From Hyperoodon ampullatus (taxonomy: Eukaryota > Chordata > Mammalia > Artiodactyla > Ziphiidae), in NCBI GenBank assembly GCA_949752795.1, contig OX457061.1:6631239-6695238 (forward strand): a DNA stretch of 64,000 bases. Direction: 5' to 3'. The notes beneath the pieces are model-generated. The model did no database searches, had not been told where the DNA came from, and saw only the letters and a list, made by a program, of their open reading frames with translations. The position numbers were made by a program, and so were the translations under genes. Positions 1 to 10,990 of this stretch are shown here, in pieces; the first letter of the stretch is position 1, and each line of letters opens with the position of its first letter.

Positions 1-480
1 AGCAGCGAGCCGATCTGTCCCAGGATGACCATCGCAAGGGCAGTAAGTGTTTATAGAAGGACAGGTGTGTAAGGGGACACACTCAGGCCCGTCACAGACA
101 AGACCTAAATGTCCTCCCCAAGAGTTTTCGTCACAGTAGCATTGTGAACTGTGGGAATGATCTTAGTAACGTCATGAACAATTTGTTAGAAACAGAATCT
201 CCTCGAAAGAAAAGCATCTGCAGCTTGTCACTGGCCGGTCAGTCAGCTTTGCAAAGGCCCTTCTCTTCTTTCCATTCCTAAATGATCCACACGCTCTGTA
301 CCAGGTTTTGCCATATTTTCTTAAAACCTTCCTCACTGATTACTAATTTTCATTATGTTGAATCAGAACTCCCCAAACCTCTAGGGAAGCTCAGCTGCCC
401 CCCAGGATGCTGAGAACAGTGTTTTTATTTATTAATGCAAACAGCTACCATTTTACAATAAAACTGTGTATGATTTGTGA
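1..480 (+). other. TOR1A: Probable terminal part of TOR1A 3' UTR
   Basis: Unique, repeat-free sequence ends in AATAAA (457-462) followed by a TG-rich stretch (CTGTGTATGATTTGTG). In mammals TOR1A lies tail-to-tail with TOR1B at about this distance, so this is where its 3' end is expected. No coding exon is in the window, so the call is synteny plus the signal. Confidence 0.5.
457..462 (+). terminator. TOR1A: Candidate TOR1A polyadenylation signal
   Basis: Plus-strand AATAAA with a TG-rich element 5-20 bp downstream, immediately before the first SINE. Confidence 0.5.
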
Positions 481-486
481 ATATAT

Positions 487-810
487 TTTTTTAATTTTTT
501 TTTTTTTTATTTTTGGCCACATTGGGTCTTTGTTGCTGTGTGCAGGCTTTCTCTAGTTGCAGCGAGCGGGGGCTACTCGTCATTGCAGTGTGCAGGCTTC
601 TCGTTGTGGTGGGTTCTCTTTGTTGTGGAGCACGGGCTCTAGGCACGTGGGCTTCAGTAGTTGTGGCACTCAGGCTCAGAAGTTGTGGCTCTCAGGCTCT
701 AGAGCGCAGGCTCAGTAGTTGTGGCACATGGGCTTAGTTGCTTTGCAACATGTGGGATCTTCCCAGACCAGGGCTCGAACCTGCGTCCCCTGCGTTGGTA
801 GGCAGATTCT
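487..810 (-). mobile_element. CHR-type SINE, long form
   Basis: Minus-strand copy with T-rich tail and internal CTAGAG/GAAGCC-type repeats. Its extreme 5' end is lost at a poly-T run at 810. Confidence 0.85.
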
Positions 811-889
811 TTTTTTTTTTTTTTTTTTAAATAAATTTTATTTATTTATTTATTTATTTATAAACATTCATGTGACTTGCTTTTGTTTT

Positions 890-1193
890 TAATTAAAAAT
901 TTTTTTTTATTTTATACTTTTGGCTGCATTGGGTCTTCGTTGCAGTGCGTGGGCTTCTCATTGCGGTGGCTTCTCTTGTTGTGGAACACAGACTCTAGGC
1001 GTGCAGGCTTCAGTAGTTGTGGCACGCAGGCCCAGTAGTCGTGGCTCGCGGGCTCTAGAGCACAGGGTCAGTAGCTGTGGCGCATGGGCTTAGTTGCTCC
1101 GCGGCATGTGGGATCTTCCTGGGCCAGGGCTCAAACCCGTGTCCCCTGCGTTGGCAGGCGGAGTCTTAACCACTGCGCCACCAGGGAAGTCCC
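890..1193 (-). mobile_element. CHR-type SINE, long form
   Basis: Second minus-strand long copy, complete to the head sequence that reads GGGACTTCCCTGGTGGCGCA on the minus strand. The A/T-rich stretch 811-889 between the two copies includes an (ATTT)n tail. Confidence 0.88.
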
Positions 1194-2288
1194 TAAGCTG
1201 TGAATTTAGACCTAACAGTGCAGCCCAGGCTGGAATGGAGGAGAGTGTGACACGGACTCTGAGGACCTTGGCAACTCCGGCTCCTTGCTCAGCTGCCCGT
1301 GGGGTCACACTCCATCAAGGGGGCCCCTGGAGCTCCCGACACTCAGCTGTGGAGTTCATTCAAGTCTACAGACATACCTCCCGCTGAGAAGCCGGCCAGG
1401 AGTACAGAGCAGTGTCAGAATGTAAGCACGCCTTGTTTTGTGCAACACACCTTTGTGCCTACGAGGGCTGCTGAGGGCTGCTGTGGGAGCATCTGCACAG
1501 TGCTCGCAGGGGCAGTTATTAGCAGGCACAGAAGACGGGTTGGACCCCTCTGCCTCATGGCTACCCACCCGCCCAGGCCCCCTAAGGCAGCACGGAATGT
1601 AGGAAAGTGCTTGATGTTGACCTGAAGCTGGCCTGTTGTCACGGCCCCGGGGGTAACGGATTAGGGCAAACCGTTCATCTGAAAATGGCAGCCCCAGCAC
1701 CTGGGAGTCCCTAATTAGGGAACACAGGGGTCCCCTGACTCCCCTTGGAAAGTTCAGTCTTTGAGGTGAGGCAGCATGGGGTGAAGTAGAAGCGACATTA
1801 GCCTGAGACCCAGACGGAGAAGGGCAGCCTCATGGGATGAACACCTCCAACTGGGAACTTACAGGAGTGGGTGACGACGTGGTGGCGAAGAGGGTCTCAG
1901 CTTTCTAGAAAGGGCTCCATCCTCAGTCCTGGGAAGAGCTGGTGTTAACAAATCACTGTCGAAGATAAGAGCCCAGGTTAAGGGATTAAGCTGAAATCTG
2001 GTTAACATAACAAGGATTTCATTATTTACCACTTCAGGGCGGGCAAGACCAGGCAATTAGGTTTCCCGGTCTGAGCTCGGCCTTGCTCAGGTTCAGAATG
2101 GCAGCCGTGAGTCACGTTTGAGTGCCTCAGTTTCTTCCTACGTTAATTTTAGGAGAATATATTTGTTAGGAAGACGACCAGCTCTTTCTGATGATATTTT
2201 CATCCATGAAAACTCGATGGAGTAGAACCCATCATCTAATCCAATTTAACTTTGTATTTGTTTGGGGATAACAGCCTTTAAGGTAAAT
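1194..2288. other. Unique spacer between TOR1A and TOR1B ends
   Basis: No gene, tandem repeat or recognisable mobile element seen. Short open frames here lack any family resemblance. Confidence 0.4.
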
Positions 2289-2505
2289 GTTTTTTTAAGG
2301 TCTAATACTTTTTTTTTTAATTTATTTTATTTATTTTTGGCTGCGTCGGGTCTTTAGTTCCAGCGTGCGGGCTTCTCTCTGATTGTGGCACACGGGCTTA
2401 GTTGTCCTGCGGCATGTGGGATCTTAGTTCCCCAACTAAGGATCAAACCCACGTCCCCTGCACTAGAAGGTAGATTCTCCACCGCTGGACCATCAGGGAA
2501 CTCCC
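2289..2505 (-). mobile_element. CHR-type SINE, internally shortened
   Basis: Head and tail are present but the middle is short. A perfect 10-bp target duplication TAAGGTAAAT flanks it (2279-2288 and 2506-2515). Confidence 0.85.
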
Positions 2506-2684
2506 TAAGGTAAATACTGATTCTTTATGAGGTAAAGAATGCCAGCCATCGTGTCCAGGGTACGGTGAGCCTAAAGACACCTGACTTATCGAAGAGCCTT
2601 TATTCTAAGCTCAAACTTTTCAGAGCTACCAAATAAACCAGAAACAAAATCTGCAAGTGGCATCTCACATGATAAAATGTAGGC

Positions 2685-2690
2685 TTTATT
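2685..2690 (-). terminator. TOR1B: Candidate TOR1B polyadenylation signal
   Basis: Minus-strand AATAAA followed by GT-rich sequence. A second AATAAA at 2826-2831 is an alternative. Confidence 0.45.
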
Positions 2691-2947
2691 ATTTGACATT
2701 CAGTAGGTCAATTTAAGTTTGTCTACATCTTACGTGGGGTGGGGATACTGGGCCATGAGCAGCTGTGGCCTTTTCAAGTTACAAATCAGTTAACAGCAGT
2801 CCAAAGGTAACCAACGTGTGTTGAGTTTATTGCATCATAACAAAAAATCTTATCTCCTCCTGACCAGACACCCAAAAGGTGACAAAAGAAACATAACTTA
2901 GCTCCAACTTGAGAACATGTACTAAAAATTTTAAGCCTCACCTTGGC

Positions 2948-3157
2948 TTTTTTTTGTGTGTGTGTGTGGTACGCGGGCTTCTCACTGTTGTGGCCTCTCC
3001 CGCTGCGGAGCACAGGCTCCGGACGCACAGGCTGAGCGGCCATGGCTCACGGGCCCAGCCGCTCCGCGGCATGTGGGATCTTCCCGTACCAGGGCACGAA
3101 CCCGTGTTCCCTGCATCGGCAGGCGGACTCTCAACCACTGCACCACCAGGGAAGCCC
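2948..3157 (-). mobile_element. CHR-type SINE, 210-bp form, in TOR1B 3' UTR
   Basis: Full-length copy with target duplication CACCTTGGC (2939-2947 and 3158-3166). Its T-tail carries a (TG)n tract. It lies in the same orientation as TOR1B transcription. Confidence 0.9.
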
Positions 3158-4536
3158 CACCTTGGCATTTTTTAAAGACTAAGTGTGATCCTCTATAAGG
3201 CATTGCCATGTGGGAGGAACATTCATTCTGCCACATCTTATATAGAAAAAAGCTGCATGTTCTCATCACATGTCTGCAGTTGCATTGCAACTACAAGATA
3301 GAATGATCCACACTGGCTGGATATTTCCCAGTGGCCAGGGCAGCCCAGCCTGACACTGCCATACAGGGTACCATTCTCAGATGACACCCAGGATCAGCCG
3401 CAACCTTAAGAGTATCTGATAAAGGAATAGGCAATTATTCCTTCCCATGTTTTAAAATGAGCAATGTCCCATATTTCTATTATCTAAGATTCAGAAGTAA
3501 GAACATTATAAAAAATATACATATCCTTGAAAACTCGAGCACTTCTAGTGTCCAGTACTTCCACTTTAGCAACGAGAACGTGCAAGCTGACCGTTCAGTC
3601 GGCACGTGTCATCCGTGGAGGACTCTGTCCTACGGACTTCAAATGGTTCTGTGCAGTCAAGTGAGAGACTGACCCACGTGTAAACTGTAACAGACAAACA
3701 TTTCACCGTGGGAGCCAAGGACTCAAGGCCAACAGTCGCGTTCTGATCCGACTTCAGGGATGATATGGCTGGGGGGACATCTAGCCGGGGCTGAAGTTAA
3801 GGAGTAGAGGTGGTACAAGGAAGGCGGCAATCAGTACCAAGTAAGAGTTGGGAGAAGGAATTCCATGACCAGGGCTGTCATCAGCAGCAAAGCCACGGAC
3901 AGACGGAGAGGTCCTGCCCGTCCTGCCTGGCTGCAGGGCCCTGGCGTGGAGCCCCCATGCCACACACAGGCGGTTCCCCCAGCTGCGTGCTCGGCCTGTG
4001 GGCCCAGGTCCTCCCACACGACACTGCCTGAAGGTGCCACCGATTTTACCTGGAAATACTTCAAGTCAGTCAACGCGCTCTGTAAAAAAAAGAACTAGAG
4101 CAGAAGAATGTTTCTGGCAGGTGAAAACCCAGCGCTCCCCGGATTGCAGCAGGGCCCTCGAACTCCTTCAGTTCAGCTTCTGAGGTGTGGGTACCGTTGG
4201 GTCAGAAAGAGTCCTTGGTCTCACTCACACAGCTGTTTTCAAGGCACTTCTGTCATTCTGTCAAGGTCAGTTAAGTGGTAGTGGCAGGGGAGGGGAGGGA
4301 CTTCAAAAGTTCATCTTCAACCACAATGAACAGCTCGGTTGCTGTCCTGTTGCAAAATGACAAGTACCCTTAACAGATGAGCATCATTTCAAAAATCAAC
4401 CCTTAGAAGCTTCCATGTCCCGCAAGTCCACAGGTGCAAATGTGTAAACCCTGAAGAGGTCTTCAAAGTGCTTGGAAAGGCCAGGCCCCGAGTTCCCTGG
4501 GCTCCCAGCCGCGTCTCACCCCATCTGGATGAGAGT

Positions 4537-7500
4537 TCAGTGAAAATCCAGCCGTGACTGCACTGTCTTGCAGCCCTTGTCTGAGTAGATTTTCTCGTCT
4601 TTAGGGAAAAACGTCATTTCCTCTGCCACCCTGGTGACGACGTCTTCGTCGACGGCAGAACCGCGGGCCTTCATCTCTGCCCGCACGCACATCTTCACGT
4701 GGCTGTACTCCAGGGGCAGGAAGGGGATGAAGTAGTCGATGAGGTTCCTGTCTATCAGTCCGCTGTGCCACAGGCCACCTGGGAAACAAGGCACAGCTGG
4801 GTTTCTCGCCTGTTCCTGTCCCTGTCACCCGGCCAAGCTCGCTGCTCTAACAGGGCCCAGCACGTGCTTCACGTCTGTAGCCCTCAAGATTCTCTTTTGG
4901 TCAAGCGTGATGTAAGGACCGGTTGGCTACCCCTGCTAACTAGCTTCTAGAATAGAATGCCCTCCAAAAAAGTCCCTACTTCAACCAAGGCACGGAGGCG
5001 AGCAGATTCTGTGGTTTTGTGAGAGGCTTAAAGAGAGACACGTGACCGCGGACAGGGTGAGGGCTCCTCGCCAGGGGCACTCACTGTGTTTGTTATTGAA
5101 GATCCCAACAGACAGCACGGGCTCCAGGTCCTTCAGCTGGATGTCTTCCCTCTTCCTTCCCGCCCGCCAAAAGTCAAGGGCCGTCTTAGTTATGAGGTCC
5201 CCGCCTGCATTGCTGAGTTGGCCAAAGAAACGAAGATTAAAATCACACATTAAGACTTCTCTATGACATATACACACTACTATACATAAAATAGATAACT
5301 AATAAGAACCTACTGTATAGCACAGGAACTCTACTCAATACTCTGTAATGACCTATATGGGAAAAGAATCTAAGAGTGGATATATGTATACGTAAAACTG
5401 ATTCACTTTGCTGTACAGCAGAAACTAACACAACATTGTAAATCAACTATACTCCAATAAAAATTAATTAAAAATAAAAAGACTTCTCTAATCAGGAAAC
5501 GTACCTGCTCTAAGTTTATTCTTTTTTTTCCACTTTCTATGCAGCTTTTTTTTTTTTTGATGTGGACCATTTTTAAAGTCTTTATTGAATTTGTTACAAT
5601 ACTGCTTCGGTTTTCTTATGTTTTGGCTTTTTGGCCGCAAGGCATGTGGGATCTTAGCTCTCCGATCAGGGATCGAACCTGCACCCCCTGCACTGGAAGG
5701 CGAAGTCTTAACCACTGGACCGCCAGGGAGGTCCCTATACAGCTTGTTTCAAAGTCAAATATATAAGCCAGTCTATATGTATTAAAGGGTTGTAATGACT
5801 TCTTACAAATGTCACATATCATCAGGAAACACTGAGTTTTCTAATATGGAATCAGATTGTGATATTTCTCTAAGGTTTATTCTTAACCAAGGAACATTTA
5901 CTAAGTGTTACTAGACAAAAAAAAATAGCACCTGCCCTCAGGAACTGAAAATCTTTTTCAGAACTTGGTGTGTCATGCTACAACTTTTTTTTTTTAAATT
6001 ATTTATTTATTTTTGGCTGCGTTGGGTCTTCGTTGCTGTGCGTGGGCTTCTCATTGCAGTGGCTTCTCTTGTTGCGGAGCACGGGCTCTAGGCACGCGGG
6101 CTTCAGTAGCTGTGGCTCGAAGGCTCTAGGGCACAGGCTCAGTAGTTGTGGCGCACGGGCTTAGTTGCTCCGCGGCATGTGGGATTTTCCCAGACCAGGG
6201 CTCGAACCCATGTCTCCTGCATTGGCAGGCGGATTCTTAACCACTGCGCCACCAGGGAAGTCCGCTACAACTTTTTATAACCCTCAGAGACAACATGTGC
6301 AAGTAATGAAATTACCTGTTATCTACTATTTCCTTCATTTGTTTCCTCCTTCCCCTGCTCTGTACCATGCTGACACTAGCAACCCCAAAGTAAAAGAAGT
6401 CCGCAAGTCACTTTTGCCAGGTTGGCACTTTTGTCCCTGGCACCTGCTGAGGTTGCCAGGACCTCCTTCTAGCCCTGGCAGAATGAAGGGCTGTGTGCCC
6501 TCAGAGAAACACCTCCCACTGACCTGAGAAAGATGAAGATGGCCTTCCGGTAAGACACGCCATCAATCTGCTCGTAGTAATCTAGGAATGGCTTGATTGA
6601 ATCAATGAGCCCCGGGTGCAATTTATCCATCTCGTCAAATATGAACACGGAGCTCGCACATGCACTCACGTTACCCCGAATCCACCTCCGTAACTGGTCC
6701 TACACCAACCATAAGAGAAGAAATAGGATGCAGGGATTCAAAAGATAGGCCCAGGGGAGGAGGAGCGCTCCACTGTTCCTCATGCTCAGGAAGGTGAAAA
6801 ATCAGAGCTCTCTGGGGTTTAACAAAGAAAACTCGCACCCTAACCTCCACTCACTGGCTGAGAGCTTTTCCAAAACTTCATCTATAAGAAGTGGAAACTG
6901 GCAGAGAGATAGGTGCTAAAATGCAAATAAGTGTTTTCCTAACTCAAATGACGTGCCAAATGTGACTTTTTAAAGGTATCGGGGTCTAAGATACATGAAT
7001 ATTGATCATTTCACTGTTCACCAACCTGTCATCTTCATCTCCCTGGGGCTGGGAATCTCATGTTAATTTTACCAGACATACTGAGGAATAAGAAACTAGA
7101 CTAAGACCGGCACAGCATCCCAAGACCAGTGCCTTTTACTGGTGCAGTGAACAAAGGTGCTGACCTAGATGACATTTCATGAAAAGCGTTTGTTCGTGTA
7201 TTTCTAGGGATTTATGACAGAATTTGGTAAATAAGAAAAGCATTCTCTCTTTTTGGCAGTCTTCCCTGTCTTACAGTTTATGGGGCAAATATCCACTTTC
7301 ACTTCCTTGTTCAGTTTCTATTCCTTATTTCAGTCCCCACCTAACAGCAGGAACACTAACTTTCACAAGGACATCCATTTAAATGAGAGCCCTACGGGAC
7401 GACTTAACACAGCAAGGCCAAGAATGTGAAGGACGGGAGGAACAAAGGAAGTGAACGCTACTGAGGAGAAACAAACTCCTCTGGTCTCCAATGCTAACCG

Positions 7501-9034
7501 CAGAGGCCAAGCTGAAGCTGCATCATAGGAGGAGCCTTACATGAAGTCGTGTCCAAGCAAATCGCATGACCTGCTCCACTTAACCAAGGGCTGTGATGGG
7601 GATACTGAAGATACGCACCGCGCAACACAGCTACCCTGTGGACTGGGAGTCAGGAGATTTGGGTCCCGGTTTCTGATTTGCACAAAAATTCTAAGGAGCA
7701 AGTCGCCTTGCCGCTCTTGGCTCCATCTTTTAATGGAAATAACATCACCTACCCAGCTGTATTATTTTGGAATCAGCGAGAAAAAAAAATTGCAGGAGAA
7801 CTCTGCAGATGGCAAAGGATTACGGGGGGGGGGCGAAGTGTGCAGGGGCCTGGGGCTACGGGAGTGCAAAGGAAAGCAGCAGAGGCCGGAGTCAGGGAGC
7901 AGGTCGCCCGGACGGGTCCGAGAGGCCAGGGGACGGGATAACAGAATTCCTTGCCTGGTACAGTTTTATGTGCTGCTCGTGAGGAAAGTGCAGGGTCGAC
8001 ACAAACAGGTGGACAAAGTCGCTCTTGAGACCTTTTGGGTGAAGATTTTCAGCCACAATTTGGCTGACAAAATTCTTGCCCGTGCCAGCCCAGCCGTGTA
8101 AGGAAAGGGTCAGTGGTTTCTTGGGATTTTTGTTGTTCCTGAAGCCAGTCAGCGCCTTGAGAATCACCGCTGTGGCCAGATGCTGCCCAAAGAGCTTCTC
8201 CTCCAAATTCAGCTTGAGGGCTGCAGGAGCCAGCCCGGGAACAAGAGAGAAAAATACACATTAAACGTGCACCAGAAAAGCAGCACTCTCCCCAGCTGGC
8301 CAAAGTGAGAGGCACAGGTTAGCAAGTGGTCCAGCAGGGTCTCTGCCAAACCCCAGGGTTAGCGCCGAGGCAGAACCACACGGGCTGCAGTCACACGACG
8401 CCACTTTCAAGGAAATGGACTAGAAAAGGAAGCTAAATGTGTTCGTTCATCCAAGGATTGGCCCTCTCTTGACTCAGCTGCTTGCTATTTCCCCAGCCAC
8501 CCCTTCCGGCTTGTAAGAAAACCGAGGGCCAAATGTGGGCTTTCTGGGCAGACGCTGCACATCTGAAAACTACTTTAACAGGGGTGACATGGCGCCGAAG
8601 GGCTGCTGCTTTCAGTTTCTTCTTACTGTCATCCCAACGCATCCAAACTTTTAGAAAGGAACTTGGGCAGAGCCCCACGATCCGGAGAATCTGTCTCCGA
8701 AGACACGGCTTCCGAGGCTGGAGTCCGGGCCGAGGCCCCAACCCTCCTCCTTCCCACCCCACCTCAGGGTAAGCGCGGGGTGCCGGGCGCTGGCGCCCGC
8801 GCCCCTCGAGCCCCTCCGGGGCAGACCCGCCGTACCCGACGCGTTGAGCGGCTGCTCGTCTCGGCAGCACTCGGCGAAGCGGCAGTACAGGTCCTTATAC
8901 GACAGGTAGCCGGTGAGGGCCGACGCGGCCCCGATGGCGATGCCCAAGCTGATAGGGTCGAACGCCGCCGCCACGTGGGCCTCCAGCAGCAGCCGCAGCG
9001 CCGCGGCGACCCAGAACAGCCCAGCCGGATGCAT
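4537..9034 (-). CDS. TOR1B: Torsin-1B, five exons, 336 aa
   Basis: The exons read on the minus strand are 9034-8836, 8220-7955, 6699-6524, 5212-5085 and 4778-4537. They join in frame to 336 codons plus TGA, the length I know for human TOR1B. Torsins are AAA+ ATPases of the ER lumen and perinuclear space, activated by the membrane cofactors LAP1 and LULL1. Visible parts are an N-terminal hydrophobic signal/membrane-anchoring stretch (about 6-36), a Cys-rich CRFAECC (51-57), Walker A GWAGTGKN (109-116), an N-glycosylation sequon NVS (165-167), Walker B VFIFDE (173-178), sensor-1 Asn215, a Glu pair E309/E310 at the place of the TOR1A dystonia deletion, and the sensor-2 GCK motif (325-327). The start ATG has G at -3 and precedes the hydrophobic leader. 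Splice sites are GT-AG except intron 2, whose donor reads GC. TOR1A is the alternative, but the C-terminus RLDFH and the position next to PTGES fit TOR1B. Confidence 0.96.
5264..5478 (+). mobile_element. 5'-truncated L1, 3' end only
   Basis: Typical cetartiodactyl L1 3' terminus ending in an A-rich tail. The flanking duplication is AAGACTTCTCTA (5252-5263 and 5479-5490). It lies in TOR1B intron 3, about 50 bp from the exon 4 acceptor, antisense to the gene. Confidence 0.85.
5548..5735 (-). mobile_element. CHR-type SINE with distinct 3' tail domain
   Basis: The short-form head is joined to a tail that reads, on the minus strand, through ACAAATTCAATAAAGAC, the same tail as the copy at 10529. 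Imperfect target duplication TATGCAGCTT/TATACAGCTT. In TOR1B intron 3. Confidence 0.85.
5990..6263 (-). mobile_element. CHR-type SINE, long form
   Basis: TOR1B intron 3. Target duplication GCTACAACTTTTT (5977-5989 and 6264-6276). Confidence 0.9.
6720..7950 (-). other. TOR1B intron 2, no recognised element
   Basis: Intron 2 spans 6700-7954. Apart from a G run at 7825-7833 I see no repeat, RNA or exon-like conserved segment in it. Confidence 0.5.
7949..7955 (-). other. TOR1B: GC splice donor of TOR1B intron 2
   Basis: Exon 2 must end at the CAG codon (Gln155, last base 7955) to join exon 3 (GACCAG, starting 6699) in frame. The next minus-strand bases are GCAAGG, so the donor is CAG|GCAAGG, a GC-AG intron. 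No GT nearby gives the conserved junction LYQ-DQL. GC donors with a strong flanking consensus are spliced by the normal U2 spliceosome. Confidence 0.85.
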
Positions 9035-9180
9035 CGCCCAGCTCGCAGCCAGCCACAGCCGCTGCTAGGGCCGCCCGGGCGGCCGAGTTTGGGGACGAAC
9101 TTCCGATCAGTGCGTCACCTCCGCCCGCAGGCCACCCCCCAACACACCGTGGGAAGGCCTTGTTGGCGAGGGGCGTGGCT
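8770..9180 (-). promoter_or_regulatory. TOR1B: TOR1B CpG-rich promoter and first exon
   Basis: GC-rich, CpG-dense DNA spans exon 1 and about 150 bp upstream of the ATG, in contrast to the AT-rich surroundings. No TATA box is evident, in keeping with a broadly expressed CpG-island promoter. The exact start of transcription cannot be placed from sequence. Confidence 0.6.
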
Positions 9181-9389
9181 CCGCGCCATCATCTTTGTGA
9201 GAGCCACGGAAAGGGGTAGTGACTCTCTCAGCTTCAGGTGAAACGCACGGCTAGCTTTTACGGTTTCTTTTTCTTAAGAGCTTCTCAGATCCTTCACGCT
9301 TTGCTTTGTCATCCCTCTCTTCACGTCCCCTGGAGCTATCGTGAGCCTTTCTCAAGTCTCCCCATCCTGCCTGCCTTCCTGAAACAGTT

Positions 9390-9915
9390 GCAGAGTGCTC
9401 TGGGTGCCTGGCCCCAGGCTGAGCACTGGGGCTACACCAAGGCAGACGTGCCCTGGTGTGCACAAACCCAGAAGCGCACTCTTTCATTGAGCACGCTACG
9501 AGGCAGGCCCCTTGCTGGATGCTGGGACACAGCAGGGAAGGAGATGGGGCTGCCCGCCCCTGCCTCGAGCTTCTAGGCTCTGGGAGAGGCAGGCAGTAGG
9601 CAGGGGCCAGTAGTGAGCGGTCAGAGAAGCACCGAGGCCATGGAGCAGGGAACGCTGTCAGTCTGAACTGAGAATTAAAGGAGTTCGCCGAGCAAACACT
9701 GAGGAGTAGGATGTTCTATGCAGAGAACAGAATATGCAGGATGTGCAGTTTGGGGAACGGAAAGCATTTCACACGGTGGAGGCTGGTGAGAATGAGGATG
9801 GAGAGCTAGGCAGAGACTGGAAGGGGAAGGCCTCTGTTTGGGGGGCAATAGGGAGCCACAGAAGGTTGCACACCGGAAATGACATGGTCAGATCAAAGAT
9901 CACGATGGCTGCTGG
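9390..9915 (+). repeat. Old dispersed repeat (L2/MER-like)
   Basis: Carries phrases typical of an ancient mammalian repeat: GAGCACTGGGG near its start and GAGCCACAGAAGGTT followed by GACATGGTCAGATC near its end. Shares this pattern with 39040-39600 and 61230-61480 (reverse). Family not assigned. Confidence 0.45.
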
Positions 9916-10051
9916 GTTTGTTCAGGTAACGCTGGCCCAGGCTTTGCCAAAGTTGGTTGAGTTCACTCATCAGCCAGTGTATCAACAAATATTTAACAGA
10001 CACTGGCTGTGTCAGATCCAGTGCCGTATGCTGGGGATAAAGCAGAGCACA

Positions 10052-10164
10052 GGGGAATTGCCTGGCGGCCCAGGGTTAGGGCTTCTCACTTGCACTGCAG
10101 GAGCATGGGTTCCATCCCTGGTCAGGGAACTAAGATCCTGCATGCCACAGCACAGCCAAAAACA
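10052..10164 (+). mobile_element. CHR-type SINE, short form
   Basis: Head, tRNA-like box B (GGTTCCATCCC) and A-rich end. Its tail abuts the next, oppositely oriented SINE. Confidence 0.8.
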
Positions 10165-10381
10165 CTTTTTTTTTTTTTTTTTTTTTTTTGCGGTACGCTT
10201 GCCTCTCACTGTTGCGGCCTCTCCCATTGCAGAGCACAGGCTCCCGATGCGCAGGCTCAGCGGCCATGGCTCACGGGCCCAGCTGCTCCGCGGCATGTGG
10301 GATCCTCCCGGACCGGGGCACGAACCCGTGTCCCCTGCATCGGCAGGCGGACTCTCAACCACTGCACCACCAGGGAAGCCC
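10165..10381 (-). mobile_element. CHR-type SINE, 210-bp form
   Basis: Minus-strand copy meeting the previous one tail to tail, so the pair has an A-run next to a T-run at 10160-10190. Confidence 0.88.
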
Positions 10382-10528
10382 TGTGTTATCTTTAGAGTCA
10401 TAAATGCCAGCCACTGAGCTTTTGTAATTCCAGATCCAAACACCATCGATTCCTTCCAGCACTATATACAATCCTTAAAGACACAAAAGTTTCCTTTCAA
10501 ACACTAGTGGTCTAAACAGTCTCTCCTG

Positions 10529-10721
10529 GTACTTCCCTGGCGGTCCAGTGGTTAAAGACTTTGCCTTCCAATGCAAGGAGTGCGGGTTCGATCCCTGGTC
10601 GGGGAGCTAAGATCCCACATGCCTCGCAGCCAAAAAACCGAAACACAAAACAGAAACAATATTGTAACAAATTCATTAAAGACTTTAAAAATGGTCCACG
10701 TCAACAAAATCTTTAAAAAAA
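10529..10721 (+). mobile_element. CHR-type SINE with distinct 3' tail domain
   Basis: Same tail subfamily as 5548-5735, in sense orientation. Perfect 16-bp target duplication TAAACAGTCTCTCCTG (10513-10528 and 10722-10737). Confidence 0.9.
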
Positions 10722-10839
10722 TAAACAGTCTCTCCTGACTTGTGAGCCTCACACAATTTGCTGAGAGAGTCAAAAGCGGTGACAGTCACAGTAAAAGGTC
10801 TTCCTGACCTCTTAACTGTCTGCAGCGGTAAGGGCTCTA

Positions 10840-10990
10840 TATGCATCAGTCCATTGGTATGTCCAACAACTTCAAGAGGAAGAGACTGTTGTGATCCCCA
10901 CTTTACAGATAGGGAAACTGAGACCCAGAGAAGTGAGGTCACATGTCCAGAACCACTCAGCTAGGAAGAGAAGGAATGAACCAGTTTCTG
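10840..10990 (+). repeat. MIR
   Basis: Core reads CCCACTTTACAGATAGGGAA followed by an ACTGAGACCCAGAGAAG block, the typical MIR core. Confidence 0.7.

Larger units (their letters stand above)
2670..4536 (-). other. TOR1B: Putative TOR1B 3' UTR
   Basis: Sequence between the stop codon and two minus-strand AATAAA hexamers (2685-2690 in the context AATAATAAAG, and 2826-2831). GT-rich DNA lies just beyond the first, as expected downstream of a cleavage site. A ~210-bp SINE in transcript orientation lies inside (2948-3157). The extent is inferred and rests on the hexamers alone. Confidence 0.5.

Noticed and set aside
4537..9034. TOR1A instead of TOR1B
   Set aside because: The 336-residue length, the leader, the NVSAC sequon context, the RLDFH C-terminus and adjacency to PTGES fit TOR1B.
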